Part shown: positions 28,547 through 38,255 of the stretch, piece after piece
Position numbering within the stretch: position 1 is the first letter of the stretch
Layout: each line of letters opens with the position of its first letter
Assembly (NCBI GenBank): GCA_016125155.1
Contig: WGMI01000035.1
Location: 1 to 54,778, forward strand
Direction of reading: 5' to 3'
Source: a bacterium
GTDB taxonomy: Bacteria > Bacteroidota > Bacteroidia > Flavobacteriales > Schleiferiaceae
DNA length: 54,778 bases
Made by a program: the position numbers and the translations under genes
The notes under the pieces: generated by a model
What the model saw: only the letters and a program-made list of their open reading frames with translations
The model's database searches: none
Told to the model about the DNA's origin: nothing

Positions 28547-30706
28547 ATGGTGTTCTTCAAGGTCTTTTCATCGTTGTTCGACAACGCGGGTTTATTGCTA
28601 AAGCAGCCGTTTCGCGTCCTGCCGATGGGCTTGTTCTCCCTGCTTGCTTTGGGGGCATGGTCCTCTGTACAGGCGCAGGTGTTCGATCCGGTTCAATGGA
28701 GTGTAGAAGCCGTACGGGTTCCGGAAAGCGACAAGGTCGAGCTCAAACTCACGGCCACCATCGAAGAGGGCTGGCACCTCTACTCCCAGCAAATACCAGA
28801 AGGAGGGCCCATCCCGACCACCTTCAGCTTTAAGCCCGACACGCACTATTCTTTAACAGGCACGGTGAAAGAGCCCAAGCCCATTGTCGAATACGACCCC
28901 AACTTCGAAATGGAGTTGCGCTATTTCGGGCACAAGGCGGCTTTTGTGCAAACCATTCGGTCCAAAACCTACGACGCCTTTGACATTGCAGGAGAGGTCG
29001 AGTTTATGGTGTGCGATGAAACCCAGTGTCTTCCGCCCAAATACGTGGAGTTTGTCTTCCGGGTTCCCAAGGGAACGCCTCCGTCGGAAAAGCCAGCGGT
29101 TCCAGGAGAAAATTCGGTCGACACCCTTGAAGAGAGCGGGCTCCCCACAGAAGAGGTGGGCGACGCTGGCCCTCCCGAGCCCTCCGACGAAGCGGAATTT
29201 GAGGCCCGACCCACCGAGGCCAAGAGCGGCAGTTTGTGGGGCATTTTCGCCTTTGGTTTTGGCGGAGGGCTTTTGGCCTTGCTCATGCCCTGTATTTTCC
29301 CGATGATACCGCTCACGGTGAGCTTTTTCACCAAACAGAGCAAGACAAAAGCAGAAGGGGTCCGCAAGGCCTTGGTATACGGCATCAGCATTGTGTTGCT
29401 CTATGTCGGGCTCGGTATGCTCGTCACCGTGCTGACGGGCAATTCCTCGGTACTCAACCAACTCAGCACCAATCCCACGTTCAACATCGTCTTTTTCGTG
29501 CTGTTCGTGGTGTTTGCGCTTTCGTTTTTCGGGGCCTTTGAAATTACCCTCCCGAGTGCTTGGGTCAACAAAGCCGACGAAGCATCGAGCAAAGGGGGGT
29601 GGATCGGCATTTTCTTTATGGCATTCACCCTGGCACTGGTCTCCTTTTCGTGTACGGGTCCCATCATCGGATCCTTGCTCGTCGACGCGGCTACTAAAGG
29701 GCAATGGTTGGGCCCCGCCGTGGGCATGTTGGGGTTTTCGCTGGCCTTGGCCGTACCGTTTACCCTGTTTGCGGCTTTTCCAGGCTGGATGAATAGCCTG
29801 CCGCGTTCGGGAGGATGGCTCAACACCGTCAAGGTGAGTTTGGGATTTATCGAATTGGCCTTTGCACTCAAGTTTTTATCGACGGCCGATATGGCCCTGC
29901 AGGCGGGCTGGCTCAAGCGCGAGTTGTTCTTGGCGCTGTGGATCGGCATTTTCCTTTTGTGGACCGCCTATTTGCTCGGGTTGTTTCGTTTGCCACACGA
30001 CAGCGAATCCAAGCACATTTCGGTCGGTCGATTGGCGCTGGCCATTGTATCGGGCAGCTTTGCTTTTTACCTCATTCCCGGCCTATGGGGCGCGCCGCTC
30101 AACGCGATCAGCGGTTTTCCGCCCCCGATGTTCTACAGCGAAAGCCCCAACGGACTGGGGGAAAATGGAGCCCACCCCACTTCGGCCTCTGCGGATCTTC
30201 CGGAAGGGGCCGACCCCGAGCATTGTCCGCATGGATTGGCTTGTTTTCACGATTACGAACAGGGCTTGGCCTATGCCAAATCCGTGAACAAGCCCATCTT
30301 GCTCGATTTTACGGGCTGGGGCTGCGTCAACTGCCGGAAAATGGAAGAGCAAGTGTGGATCGATCCTCGGGTTTTGCAGCGTTTGAGCGAACAAGTTGTC
30401 CTGATTTCGCTTTATGTAGACGAGCGCACGCCTCTACCCGAAAGCGAACAATACTATAGCGAGGTGCTCAAAAGCAAGGTCCGCAATATCGGAAACAAGT
30501 GGAGCGAATTTCAAACACTTCATTTTCAGACCAATTCCCAGCCCTACTACGTTTTTGTCGGGCACGATGGTTTGAAGCCGCTCATTCCGCCAACGGCCTA
30601 CGATCCCGACGTTCAGTACTACGTCGATTGGCTGGATGCAGGGATTCGGACGTTTCAAAAAGCCCCCTCCAGCACGGCTGTGGTGGCCGATGCCTCCCAA
30701 CCCTAA
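28547..30706 (+). CDS. dsbD: Thiol:disulfide interchange protein DsbD
   Basis: Carries electrons from cytoplasmic thioredoxin across the inner membrane to periplasmic thiol proteins. All three modules are present in 719 residues. The N-terminal immunoglobulin-like domain has the pair Cys156/Cys161 (CDETQC). The eight-helix core has Cys249 in MPCIFPMIPLTVSFF and Cys369 in SFSCTGPIIGSL. The C-terminal thioredoxin domain has CVNC at 593-596 (TGWGCVNCRKME). The signal peptide ends near SVQAQ. The linker near residues 190-225 is acidic and Pro-rich. Together with trxB and the DCC protein this makes a well-stocked set of thiol proteins in the window. Confidence 0.95.
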   Translation: MVFFKVFSSLFDNAGLLLKQPFRVLPMGLFSLLALGAWSSVQAQVFDPVQWSVEAVRVPESDKVELKLTATIEEGWHLYSQQIPEGGPIPTTFSFKPDTHYSLTGTVKEPKPIVEYDPNFEMELRYFGHKAAFVQTIRSKTYDAFDIAGEVEFMVCDETQCLPPKYVEFVFRVPKGTPPSEKPAVPGENSVDTLEESGLPTEEVGDAGPPEPSDEAEFEARPTEAKSGSLWGIFAFGFGGGLLALLMPCIFPMIPLTVSFFTKQSKTKAEGVRKALVYGISIVLLYVGLGMLVTVLTGNSSVLNQLSTNPTFNIVFFVLFVVFALSFFGAFEITLPSAWVNKADEASSKGGWIGIFFMAFTLALVSFSCTGPIIGSLLVDAATKGQWLGPAVGMLGFSLALAVPFTLFAAFPGWMNSLPRSGGWLNTVKVSLGFIELAFALKFLSTADMALQAGWLKRELFLALWIGIFLLWTAYLLGLFRLPHDSESKHISVGRLALAIVSGSFAFYLIPGLWGAPLNAISGFPPPMFYSESPNGLGENGAHPTSASADLPEGADPEHCPHGLACFHDYEQGLAYAKSVNKPILLDFTGWGCVNCRKMEEQVWIDPRVLQRLSEQVVLISLYVDERTPLPESEQYYSEVLKSKVRNIGNKWSEFQTLHFQTNSQPYYVFVGHDGLKPLIPPTAYDPDVQYYVDWLDAGIRTFQKAPSSTAVVADASQP

Positions 30707-30716
30707 TCTAAACCCG

Positions 30717-31124
30717 ATGGACGAAATCCGCCATCGGCTGCGCAAAGAGCATCAAGTACTCGGCTACCGTCGCGAGATTGGGGGGGGCATGGTGTTCTAC
30801 AGCCGAGACGGATTTTGGTGGTCGGGCAAGCCCATCCCCTATGCTCAGTTGGACGAATGGGTGGGGTGGAAGGACCGGAATCGCCAACATATTTTTGAAT
30901 TCGATATCATTCGGTGCAAGCTCGACCCCGACGCCGACGATTGTTTGGCGGCGGTGTTGTGGGAGGCCAACCGCAAGCGTTTCGTCTTAAAGTTCTGGGA
31001 AGAAGACGTGCATTTTCCCTTGGTCATGGAGGGTATTCAGCTTTTCGACGAACGCAAACTCCAGGTTGTGAGTCATTTGTTCCTCAACCCGGATTTGATG
31101 CACCGGTTGGGGGTGGTGGAATGA
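30717..31124 (+). CDS. Hypothetical protein, 135 residues
   Basis: I do not recognise this family. The preferred start is the ATG at 30717, ten bases after the dsbD stop; one at 30690 lies inside dsbD. The predicted protein is soluble and acidic, with two aromatic-rich segments, IGGGMVFYSRDGFWWSGKP and VGWKDRNRQHIFEFDI, then DPDADDC and a C-terminal helix FDERKLQVVSHLFLNPDLM. It has only two Cys and no signal peptide. Its short gap to dsbD suggests co-transcription. It could be a small adaptor or a beta-sandwich protein. It is followed, in the opposite direction, by the SIMPL gene. Confidence 0.7.
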   Translation: MDEIRHRLRKEHQVLGYRREIGGGMVFYSRDGFWWSGKPIPYAQLDEWVGWKDRNRQHIFEFDIIRCKLDPDADDCLAAVLWEANRKRFVLKFWEEDVHFPLVMEGIQLFDERKLQVVSHLFLNPDLMHRLGVVE

Positions 31125-31146
31125 GCGACGGTCCGAGTCCGGACGA

Positions 31147-31890
31147 TTAATTCAGGGCATATTCCAACCGGACGGTAATACTCGCCCGCTTGCGTTTGTC
31201 GGACACGTTGAAGGTGCCCCCCCAGCTAAAGTCTTCGCTGCTGTTTTGGGCGGTGATTTGAAACACCCCCATCCGAGCCGATTTCAGCTTTCCGAGCCGA
31301 CCCTTGCCACTTTTGGCGATGTTTTCGGCGCGCAATCGGGCATCTTCGGTGGCTTTGGAAATCAAATCCACTTTGAGCTCCGCAAGTCCCGTAAAATAGT
31401 ATTCTGGGGATTCGCTCCTCAGCTCCAGTCCCTGGTTGATCAGCTCTGTGGCTTCTCGGCTGATCACCTCTACCTTGTCGACCTCTTGGCTCTCAACGGT
31501 CACAGTTTGACGCAGTTCATAACCTATAAAAGTCCGAGACTGGCCGCCGTTGTTGTTGTAAAAATACTCGTAGACCTCCTCTGTCGAAATGGCCGAAAAC
31601 ACGATTTGCTCGGGTTTGACGCCTTTGGAAATCAAATATTGTTTAAAGACCTCTCGATCTTGATCAATGGAGGCATAAGCGGATTTCAGATCCATCGAGC
31701 GCCGGTCGAACGTTGCGTTCCACACGACCAGGTCTGCTATAAAATCGGCACTTCCGAGTCCGGTCACTTGAATGCTGTCTTCGGCGGCATTGCGATTTTT
31801 AAAAGCGGAGCCAAGAATCCACGCGGTGGCCATCATGCCCAAGGCGATGGCTAGGGCAGGTCCGAGTCTACGTGCAGGGCTGTTTTCCAT
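31147..31890 (-). CDS. SIMPL domain (DUF541) membrane-anchored protein
   Basis: About 247 residues from the ATG at 31890, which removes 12 residues of an upstream in-frame extension inside the neighbour gene. An N-terminal anchor (LGPALAIALGMMATAWILGS) is followed by the DUF541 pattern: IQVTGLGSADFIADLVVWNA, VKPEQIVFSAISTEEVYEY, VEVISREATELINQGLEL and LRAENIAKSGKGRLGKLKSA. Known SIMPL proteins are periplasmic, and some are reported to form porin-like or signalling assemblies; the role here is unknown. It overlaps or abuts the TrmH gene upstream (31923) and is probably translated with it. Confidence 0.85.
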   Translation of the reverse strand: MENSPARRLGPALAIALGMMATAWILGSAFKNRNAAEDSIQVTGLGSADFIADLVVWNATFDRRSMDLKSAYASIDQDREVFKQYLISKGVKPEQIVFSAISTEEVYEYFYNNNGGQSRTFIGYELRQTVTVESQEVDKVEVISREATELINQGLELRSESPEYYFTGLAELKVDLISKATEDARLRAENIAKSGKGRLGKLKSARMGVFQITAQNSSEDFSWGGTFNVSDKRKRASITVRLEYALN

Positions 31891-31922
31891 AAAAATAAAG
31901 CGTTGAGAGGGCAAGGTATGAA

Positions 31923-32723
31923 TCACAATTCGGACAGCAAACGCTGACGGAAGGCCTCATACAGCACAACGGCTGCCGAGGCCGATACATTGAGCGAATC
32001 CATCGATTGGGCCATGGGAATTCGGACCGAGCGATGCGACAGACCCGTCTGTTCGAGCGCGTCTGGAGTCCAAAAATCGCTGAGCCCGGCGTGCTCCGAA
32101 CCCAATACAAAAGCCACTTTGTGGGGCAAGGCTCTTTCATATAGCGGTTCGGATCCATCGAGTCGGAGCAGCACTGCGTTCAGCTCCCATCGGATCAATG
32201 CTTCAAGGGCCTCCTCATTGCTCAACGCCGCGCAGGGCAACCGAAACACTGTGCCGACGGAACTCCGGATGCAGTTGGGATTGTAGAGATCAGCTCCTGT
32301 GCCCGTGGCCAAGACCGCGTCGATTCCCGAAGCAAGGGCGGTGCGAATCAGGGCCCCCAGATTGCCGGGTTTTTCGGCGTTCTCTAGCAGCAAAACGCGC
32401 TCGGGAGCCTCGGGCAACGAAGGGGCGGGTTGTCGAAAGACTCCGATCCACCCGGCCAAGCGTCCGCGATAGGCGAGTCGATCGAACAGCGAATCGCTCA
32501 ACAGAATGGTTTGAACCCGAGACAACTCCGCAGGGAGCGGTGGAGATTGGGCGTGAACCAACCAATCGACGGGCTCTATTCCTCCTTGCAGGGCATACCG
32601 GCACTCTTGTTCGCCTTCGACCAGAAACTGCTCTGATTTCCTCCGGCTGCGGGGGTTCTTTTGGAGGTCCAGCCAAAGCTTGAACCGCTCATTGTGCGGG
32701 CTTTCGATTCGGATGGTTGACAC
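31923..32723 (-). CDS. TrmH/SpoU-family RNA 2'-O-methyltransferase
   Basis: 266 residues. An N-terminal substrate-binding extension (SRRKSEQFLVEGEQECRYAL) precedes the SPOUT knot. Its motif 1 is LLENAEKPGNLGALIRTALA, motif 2 is FVLGSEHAGLSDFW and motif 3 is IPMAQSMDSLNVSASAAVVL. This is the layout of rRNA/tRNA guanosine-2'-O methylases such as RlmB and TsnR; the exact target nucleotide is not clear. The divergent OmpA gene starts 107 bases away, and the two may share that intergenic promoter region. Confidence 0.9.
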   Translation of the reverse strand: MSTIRIESPHNERFKLWLDLQKNPRSRRKSEQFLVEGEQECRYALQGGIEPVDWLVHAQSPPLPAELSRVQTILLSDSLFDRLAYRGRLAGWIGVFRQPAPSLPEAPERVLLLENAEKPGNLGALIRTALASGIDAVLATGTGADLYNPNCIRSSVGTVFRLPCAALSNEEALEALIRWELNAVLLRLDGSEPLYERALPHKVAFVLGSEHAGLSDFWTPDALEQTGLSHRSVRIPMAQSMDSLNVSASAAVVLYEAFRQRLLSEL

Positions 32724-32830
32724 GTTTTTTGAAAACTCTGGATTACAATTTGAAGCAGAATCGGAAAGAATGCACTTATCTTTAGACCGCTTCTCTCTCC
32801 CTGTTTAGGACCTCAAAACGAAGGTAGCTT

Positions 32831-33679
32831 ATGAACCCCATCCGCCCTCTTTTCGCGCTGATTGCGCTCGCATTTTTGGGAACCTCTTGCGTCACCAAGA
32901 AGAAGTTCGACCAGACCGAATTGCGCAAGAATAAGTTGATGGTTGACAGTGTCTCCACCCATGCGGAGTTGGATGAACTGAACGCGGCCAAAGCCAAATT
33001 GCTCGCAGAGTATCAGCAGTATCAAGGGAGTACAGAAGAAGAAAAGGCTGCTTTGCTGGCACAGCTGGGGCAGAGGGACACCGAATTGCAGCAACTCGAC
33101 GGCGCCCTCAAAGCCCGGGCCGAAAACCTGCGGCAATTGCAGTCGCGGATAGATCAGCAAAATCAGCTGGTCAGCAAACTGCAACAAACCGTATCGAACG
33201 CGCTCATAGCATTCGACTCCGACGAACTTACGGTTGAGATCAAAGACGGGGTGGTCAAGGTGTCGCTGGCCGAGAACCTCTTGTTTGCACCGGGTTCTGC
33301 GAAAATGGACCCCAAGGGGGTGGAAGCTTTGGGCAAACTGGCCGTAGTGCTCAAGAACAACCCCGATGTCAATATCTCGGTGGTAGGGCATACCGATTCC
33401 ATTCCGATTCGCACGGCGCGCTATACCGACAACTGGGATTTGAGTGTCGATCGGGCGGTGACCATCACCCGTTTGCTCAGCGACAAATACGGTGTCGATG
33501 GAAAGCGACTCCAAGCCACGGGGCGGGCAGCCTATTTCCCGGTGGCAACCAATGCCACCAAAGAGGGAAGAGCCCTCAACCGCCGGACCGATATTTTGCT
33601 CACGCCCAAGTTGGACGAATTGCTTAAGCTGATCAGCAACGATCCCAATACGCCCGAAGCAAATCCGGGAGGTCAATAA
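32831..33679 (+). CDS. OmpA-family peptidoglycan-binding lipoprotein
   Basis: 282 residues. The signal peptide ends in the lipobox FLGTSC (Cys about 19), so it is probably anchored in the outer membrane. Residues about 30-120 are a Glu/Gln-rich coiled coil (QQYQGSTEEEKAALLAQLGQ). The C-terminal OmpA domain has NVSISVVGHTDSIP-like sequence at INVSVVGHTDSIPI-type positions (VNISVVGHTDSIPIRTARY) and NWDLSVDRAVTITRLL, then GRAAYFPVATNATKEGRALN. Asp and Arg of this domain bind diaminopimelate in known structures. It should tether the outer membrane to the wall. Its upstream promoter region is shared with the divergent TrmH-type gene. Confidence 0.9.
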   Translation: MNPIRPLFALIALAFLGTSCVTKKKFDQTELRKNKLMVDSVSTHAELDELNAAKAKLLAEYQQYQGSTEEEKAALLAQLGQRDTELQQLDGALKARAENLRQLQSRIDQQNQLVSKLQQTVSNALIAFDSDELTVEIKDGVVKVSLAENLLFAPGSAKMDPKGVEALGKLAVVLKNNPDVNISVVGHTDSIPIRTARYTDNWDLSVDRAVTITRLLSDKYGVDGKRLQATGRAAYFPVATNATKEGRALNRRTDILLTPKLDELLKLISNDPNTPEANPGGQ

Positions 33680-33685
33680 GGAGGG

Positions 33686-34471
33686 CTACGCCAATCGCTT
33701 TAGGAAGCGCAACGCGTGGGTGTGCCGATTGAGTTCGGCGTTGAAAATCCCTGTCTGATCGATGCGGTCTATGCGCACCCGGCCAGAGGCGTGAACGATG
33801 CGGTGGTCGCCGAGCAACAGACCTACGTGGACAATGCGTCCTTCGGGGTTGTGGAAAAACGCCAGATCCCCGGGTTCAGCTTCGTCGACAAACCCGAGCA
33901 CGGTGCCCAGCTCTGCCTGCTGAAAAGCATCTCTGGGAAGGTCTCTGCCAGCGCGTTTGAAGGCAACCTGAACCAAACCGCTGCAGTCAATCCCCCAAAT
34001 GCTCCGCCCGCCCCACAAATAGGGCGCGTGGAGGAAATCCAAAGCGGCCTCGGCCGCAAAGGCGGTCGATCGCGTCTCGAAGGGCTCGAAATCGCCGTTG
34101 AAAAAATAAGGGTGACCCTCCAGGTGTCCGATATGTGTATCTGGTTTGAAATGAGGCAATTCGGCCCCCATCGTCACATTGATCGGCAAGGCGTCTCCTT
34201 CTCGCTCGAGCATGCCCAAGAAACCCGAATGCACAAAGCGGGGGCCGGGGTCGTCTGCCGTGGTCAGGAGCCCCAAATCAGCGGGCATCCAGCCCTCATA
34301 GGCTTCTTTGCGCGCCGCAATACGGAGCCAATCTCCTTCGACTGCGCGTACTTCGAACCTCTCCCCGAACAGCAATTGATCGACCATCTCGGAACGATGG
34401 CTGGGCTCTTTGCGCACCGCGGCCAGGCTCAAAGCGGCTATGCCGCGGGAAGTGGGCTTCCAATCGCTCAA
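33686..34471 (-). CDS. NlpC/P60 (C40) peptidase with SH3-like domain
   Basis: 261 residues. The N-terminal half holds an SH3-like segment (AAVRKEPSHRSEMVDQLLFG, DWLRIAARKEAYEGWMP). The catalytic half has the active-site Cys in GIDCSGLVQVAFK, the first His in GRIVHVGLLLGD and a polar partner in HRIVHASGRVRID. This enzyme class cuts peptidoglycan stem peptides. No signal peptide is visible at the start, so it may work in the cytoplasm on recycled muropeptides, or the export signal is atypical. It ends the two-gene unit after thiolase, 35 bases on. Confidence 0.88.
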   Translation of the reverse strand: MSDWKPTSRGIAALSLAAVRKEPSHRSEMVDQLLFGERFEVRAVEGDWLRIAARKEAYEGWMPADLGLLTTADDPGPRFVHSGFLGMLEREGDALPINVTMGAELPHFKPDTHIGHLEGHPYFFNGDFEPFETRSTAFAAEAALDFLHAPYLWGGRSIWGIDCSGLVQVAFKRAGRDLPRDAFQQAELGTVLGFVDEAEPGDLAFFHNPEGRIVHVGLLLGDHRIVHASGRVRIDRIDQTGIFNAELNRHTHALRFLKRLA

Positions 34472-34506
34472 AACGGGGTAACTAGGGCAGGAGCGTCCAG
34501 GGACGA

Positions 34507-35685
34507 TCAGAGTTTTTCAATCACCATGGCGCTGGCGCCTCCTCCTCCATTGCAAATGCCAGCCGCCCCATAGCGACCGCCATTTTGTTCGAGCACATGG
34601 AGCAGGGTCACCAAAATCCGGGCTCCCGAAGCGCCGAGGGGGTGACCCAGAGACACCGCTCCCCCGTTGACGTTTGTCCGGTCCGCCCTGATGCCGAGCA
34701 GCTGAATATTGGCCAAACCGACCACGGAAAAAGCCTCGTTGAGTTCAAAGTAATCGATATCGGAAAGGCTCAAGCCGGCTTTGGCCACGGCCAAGGGGAC
34801 GGCTTTGGCAGGAGCTGTGGTAAACCACTCGGGCTCGTGGGCGGCATCGGCTACGGCAAGAATCCGAGCCAGCGGCTTGAGTCCGAGGGCTTCGGCTTTA
34901 GAACGCGACATCAACACCAACGCAGCGGCCCCATCGTTGAGCGTAGACGCATTGGCGGCGGTAATGGTGCCATCTTTCTTAAAAACAGGCGCCAGACCGC
35001 GGAGCTTGTCAAAATTGACGTTTTTGTATTCCTCGTCTTCGGCTACCACCACAGGATCACCTTTGCGCTGAGGCACCGAAACCGGAACGACTTCAGTAGC
35101 GAATTTGCCCGATTGCCATGCGCGCGCGCTGCGCTCGTAGCTCTCGATGGCAAAGTTGTCCTGGTCTTCCCGGCTAAAACTGTGTTTTTCCGCGCACAAT
35201 TCGGAGCAACTTCCCATATGGATCTGGTTGTACACATCGGTTAGACCGTCGTGTACCATGCCGTCGATCAGTTGGGTGTTGCCCAGCTTCTGTCCGTTGC
35301 GCATCCCCTGCAAATAATGGGGTACCGCGCTCATGTTTTCCATGCCACCGGCCACGATTACTTCCGCCTCGCCTCCGCGAATCGACTGGGCGGCCAGCGC
35401 GACCGCCTTCATACCCGACGCACACACCTTGTTGATGGTAGTGCTGGGCACCGTATTGGGCAACCCCGCAAACAGCGCCGCTTGACGCGCTGGAGCTTGT
35501 CCCAAACCCGCCTGCAACACATTGCCCATCATCACTTCCTGAACCTGGGTTGGATCCAGATGAATTCGCTCCAAAGCCGCTTGAATGGCTGCTGCGCCCA
35601 ATTTTGGGGCCGGAACCGTAGACAAACTTCCGAGAAAACTGCCGATCGGGGTTCTGACGGCCGAGACAATAACAACTTCGTTCAT
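34507..35685 (-). CDS. Thiolase (acetyl-CoA C-acyltransferase/acetyltransferase)
   Basis: 392 residues, the normal length. The acyl-enzyme Cys is Cys88 in INKVCASGMKAV; the second half has NEAFSVVGL, NVNGGAVSLGHPLGASGARI with the active His, and the C-terminal CNGGGGASAMVIEKL with the other active Cys. It condenses two acetyl-CoA or cleaves 3-ketoacyl-CoA; the window does not show which. It is transcribed toward the NlpC gene with a 35-base gap. No other fatty-acid or ketone-body genes are nearby. Confidence 0.94.
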   Translation of the reverse strand: MNEVVIVSAVRTPIGSFLGSLSTVPAPKLGAAAIQAALERIHLDPTQVQEVMMGNVLQAGLGQAPARQAALFAGLPNTVPSTTINKVCASGMKAVALAAQSIRGGEAEVIVAGGMENMSAVPHYLQGMRNGQKLGNTQLIDGMVHDGLTDVYNQIHMGSCSELCAEKHSFSREDQDNFAIESYERSARAWQSGKFATEVVPVSVPQRKGDPVVVAEDEEYKNVNFDKLRGLAPVFKKDGTITAANASTLNDGAAALVLMSRSKAEALGLKPLARILAVADAAHEPEWFTTAPAKAVPLAVAKAGLSLSDIDYFELNEAFSVVGLANIQLLGIRADRTNVNGGAVSLGHPLGASGARILVTLLHVLEQNGGRYGAAGICNGGGGASAMVIEKL

Positions 35686-35742
35686 GATGGAAGCGATGGG
35701 GTTGAGTAGTATTGGGTTTCGAAAGTACGCCTTGTGCTTGGT

Positions 35743-38160
35743 TTACGCTTGCCGAAGGACAATTCCGTGCTGGCTTTCAAGGGCGCGGAGCATTTTTTGG
35801 ATGATCTTCTCGACGCGCTCGTCGGTCAGGGTGGTGTTGTCGTCGCGCAAAACCACGCTGATGGCCAACGAACTCTTGTCAGAAGGAATTCGATCGCCTT
35901 CGTAGACATCGAATAACTGAACCGACTGCAAAAGCTTTGATTCGGTTTGATACAAAGTGTTTTGAAGCAGAGCAAAGGGAAGGCCCCGGTCGACGAGCAG
36001 GGCCAGATCGCGCCGTACCGCCGGATAGCGGGGGGGCTCAACGGCCGTCGCCTTTTGATTCAACGCCCAATGGCACAACTTGTCCCAATCGAGCCATACC
36101 GAAAAAGCCGGTCGATCGATCTCAAAAAGCTCGGCTTCTTTGGTGGAAATGGGGCGCAGGCGACCGATTTTTTGACCGCCGATGGACCATATCAACGCTT
36201 CTTCGGTCGTTTCGGAACTCAAGGGATGTTTCACGAGCCTTTGGAGCAGTTGCTCGACCAGTGCTTTGAGTTCAAAGGCATCGGCTGGGCCTGAGGCATT
36301 GCGCCAGTTTTCGGGAGAGCGGGCTCCGATCAGCCAAAGGCCCAGCCCTTCGGTTTCTACCGTCTTGCCTTGGCGCAAAGCATAGGTCTTGCCGAATTCG
36401 AATATGCGGAGGTTTTCGCTTCGGTAGTTCAGATTCCGGCGAATGGCTTCCCAAGCCCCCGCATCGAGGTCGGAGCGCATTACGTCCAACTCGGCGCTCA
36501 GCGGATTCGCAACTCGAATGCGCTCGGATTCCGCATCGGCGGCATAGGCACTCGAACGGTGAAGCGAGTTGTTCATGATCTCGGTGCACCCCAGTCCTGC
36601 CAACATCAAAGAAACCTTCCTCTTCAAATCCCATCGGGGACCCAAGTCTTCTGAGCCCGCATTGTAGCGCAGTTTTTCGGGAAAGGGCACTTCGTTGAGT
36701 CCATAAATGCGCAGTACTTCTTCAGCCACATCGGCTTCTCTCTGCACATCGACCCGATAGCCGGGAACCCTGAGCAGCCACTCTTGAGCGCCTTGCTCTT
36801 CCACGGCTATTTCCAACCCGTGCAACAAAGATTTGAGGGTTTGAGCGGGCAAATGGAGTCCAATAAAACGGAGCATCCGCTCGGGTTGAATCCGGACCTG
36901 ATGATGGGTCAAGGGGGGGTGCCCAGAGCGGACCATCGGAGCGCAGGGCAAGGCCTCTCCGCAATCGTTCAACAACAAGGCGAGGCGCTTCAACGCGTAC
37001 TCCGCCAACACCGGATCGACTCCTCGCTCATACCGAAACGAAGCATCGGTGTTCAAACCCTGCCGGCGGGCGCTTTTGCGAATGCGAACCGGATCAAACC
37101 AGGCCGATTCGATAAAAAATTCAAGCGTATCCGATTGAACCCCGCTGTTCAGCCCCCCGAAAATGCCCGCCAGCGCCATGGGCTCGTAGGCATTGGCAAT
37201 GATGAGGTCTTGGCCATTCAGGGTCCGCTCTTTGCCGTCCAGCGTAACAAATCGGGTGTTTTCGTCTGCATTGCGTACCACGATGGCATCGCCGGACATC
37301 GCTCTGCGGTCAAAGACGTGCAAGGGTTGACCACATTCGTGCATCACATAGTTGGCGGCGTCAACCAAGAAATGTATCGATTTGATGCCGATGGTTTCCA
37401 GGCGTTTCACCACAAAATCCGGGGTCTCTACGGCACAGGGCATCCGCATCGAAAGGCCCAAATAATGTGGACAGGCCACGGAGTCTTCAACCGTCAATCG
37501 GACGGCGTCCTCGGTACTCGAAGGTTCCATTAGGGCAAACCGTTCCACCTCGGGCTGACGGAGTGCAGCGCGAATGCCACGGTGGGTCGCCCAAGCGTGT
37601 AGGTCTCGGGCTACGCCGTAGTGGCTCATGGCATCGGCCCGGTTGGGGGTGAGTCCAATTTCGATGCAGACGTCGCTCTCCAACCCCAGGGATTCGGCTG
37701 CCGGAGTTCCCGGAACCGCTGATTCATCGAGGACCCAAATACCCTCGTGTCCCTGGCCCAGCCCCAGTTCGTCTTCTGCGCAAATCATCCCCTCGCTCAC
37801 TTCGCCCCGAATCTTGCTTTTCTGGATCGTAAGCGGGCCTCCTTCTGTGGGATGGAGCACAGTCCCCACCGTGGCCACCAGCACTTTTTGACCTCGGGCC
37901 ACATTGGGGGCTCCGCATACAATGCGCAAGGGCTCGCCCGTGCCTACATCGACGCGGGTTAGGCGGAGTCGATCTGCATTGGGGTGCGGAATACACTCGA
38001 GGACCGCACCGACCACGACCCCATTCAAACCGCCTGGCACGGCGTGGACCTCTGCCGCTTTTTCCACTTCCAAACCAATGGAGGTAAGTGCTTCCAGAAG
38101 GTCTTGAAGCGGAAGATCGATCTCAATGAGGCTGCGGAGCCACTGCAGGGATATTTTCAT
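35743..38160 (-). CDS. pheT: Phenylalanyl-tRNA synthetase beta subunit
   Basis: 805 residues from the ATG at 38160; an in-frame extension to 38583 is translated only by chance, as the sequence MKISLQWLRSLIEIDL begins the family. Domains in order are B1, a tRNA-binding OB fold (GVVVGAVLECIPHPNADRLR), the B3/B4 editing domain (near residues 205-380), B5, the catalytic-like core (YNAGSEDLGPRWDLKRKVSLM), and the C-terminal anticodon-binding ferredoxin fold (YPAVRRDLALLVDRGLPFAL). It pairs with PheS, which is not in the window. A TACTTTTG promoter element lies about 63 bases upstream. Confidence 0.96.
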   Translation of the reverse strand: MKISLQWLRSLIEIDLPLQDLLEALTSIGLEVEKAAEVHAVPGGLNGVVVGAVLECIPHPNADRLRLTRVDVGTGEPLRIVCGAPNVARGQKVLVATVGTVLHPTEGGPLTIQKSKIRGEVSEGMICAEDELGLGQGHEGIWVLDESAVPGTPAAESLGLESDVCIEIGLTPNRADAMSHYGVARDLHAWATHRGIRAALRQPEVERFALMEPSSTEDAVRLTVEDSVACPHYLGLSMRMPCAVETPDFVVKRLETIGIKSIHFLVDAANYVMHECGQPLHVFDRRAMSGDAIVVRNADENTRFVTLDGKERTLNGQDLIIANAYEPMALAGIFGGLNSGVQSDTLEFFIESAWFDPVRIRKSARRQGLNTDASFRYERGVDPVLAEYALKRLALLLNDCGEALPCAPMVRSGHPPLTHHQVRIQPERMLRFIGLHLPAQTLKSLLHGLEIAVEEQGAQEWLLRVPGYRVDVQREADVAEEVLRIYGLNEVPFPEKLRYNAGSEDLGPRWDLKRKVSLMLAGLGCTEIMNNSLHRSSAYAADAESERIRVANPLSAELDVMRSDLDAGAWEAIRRNLNYRSENLRIFEFGKTYALRQGKTVETEGLGLWLIGARSPENWRNASGPADAFELKALVEQLLQRLVKHPLSSETTEEALIWSIGGQKIGRLRPISTKEAELFEIDRPAFSVWLDWDKLCHWALNQKATAVEPPRYPAVRRDLALLVDRGLPFALLQNTLYQTESKLLQSVQLFDVYEGDRIPSDKSSLAISVVLRDDNTTLTDERVEKIIQKMLRALESQHGIVLRQA

Positions 38161-38222
38161 GAAGCCGGGGTCAGTTGCGCATTCGAAAACGCTCGACGGG
38201 AAAGCGCGCGGATTTAGCGGCC

Positions 38223-38230
38223 CAAAAGTA
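38223..38230 (-). promoter_or_regulatory. -7 element upstream of pheT
   Basis: The minus strand reads TACTTTTG, an exact TAnnTTTG match, about 60 bases before the pheT start; the divergent rlmD element lies 26 bases away. Confidence 0.45.
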
Positions 38231-38255
38231 AACCGCGCTTGCCTCATGCCGCTTT

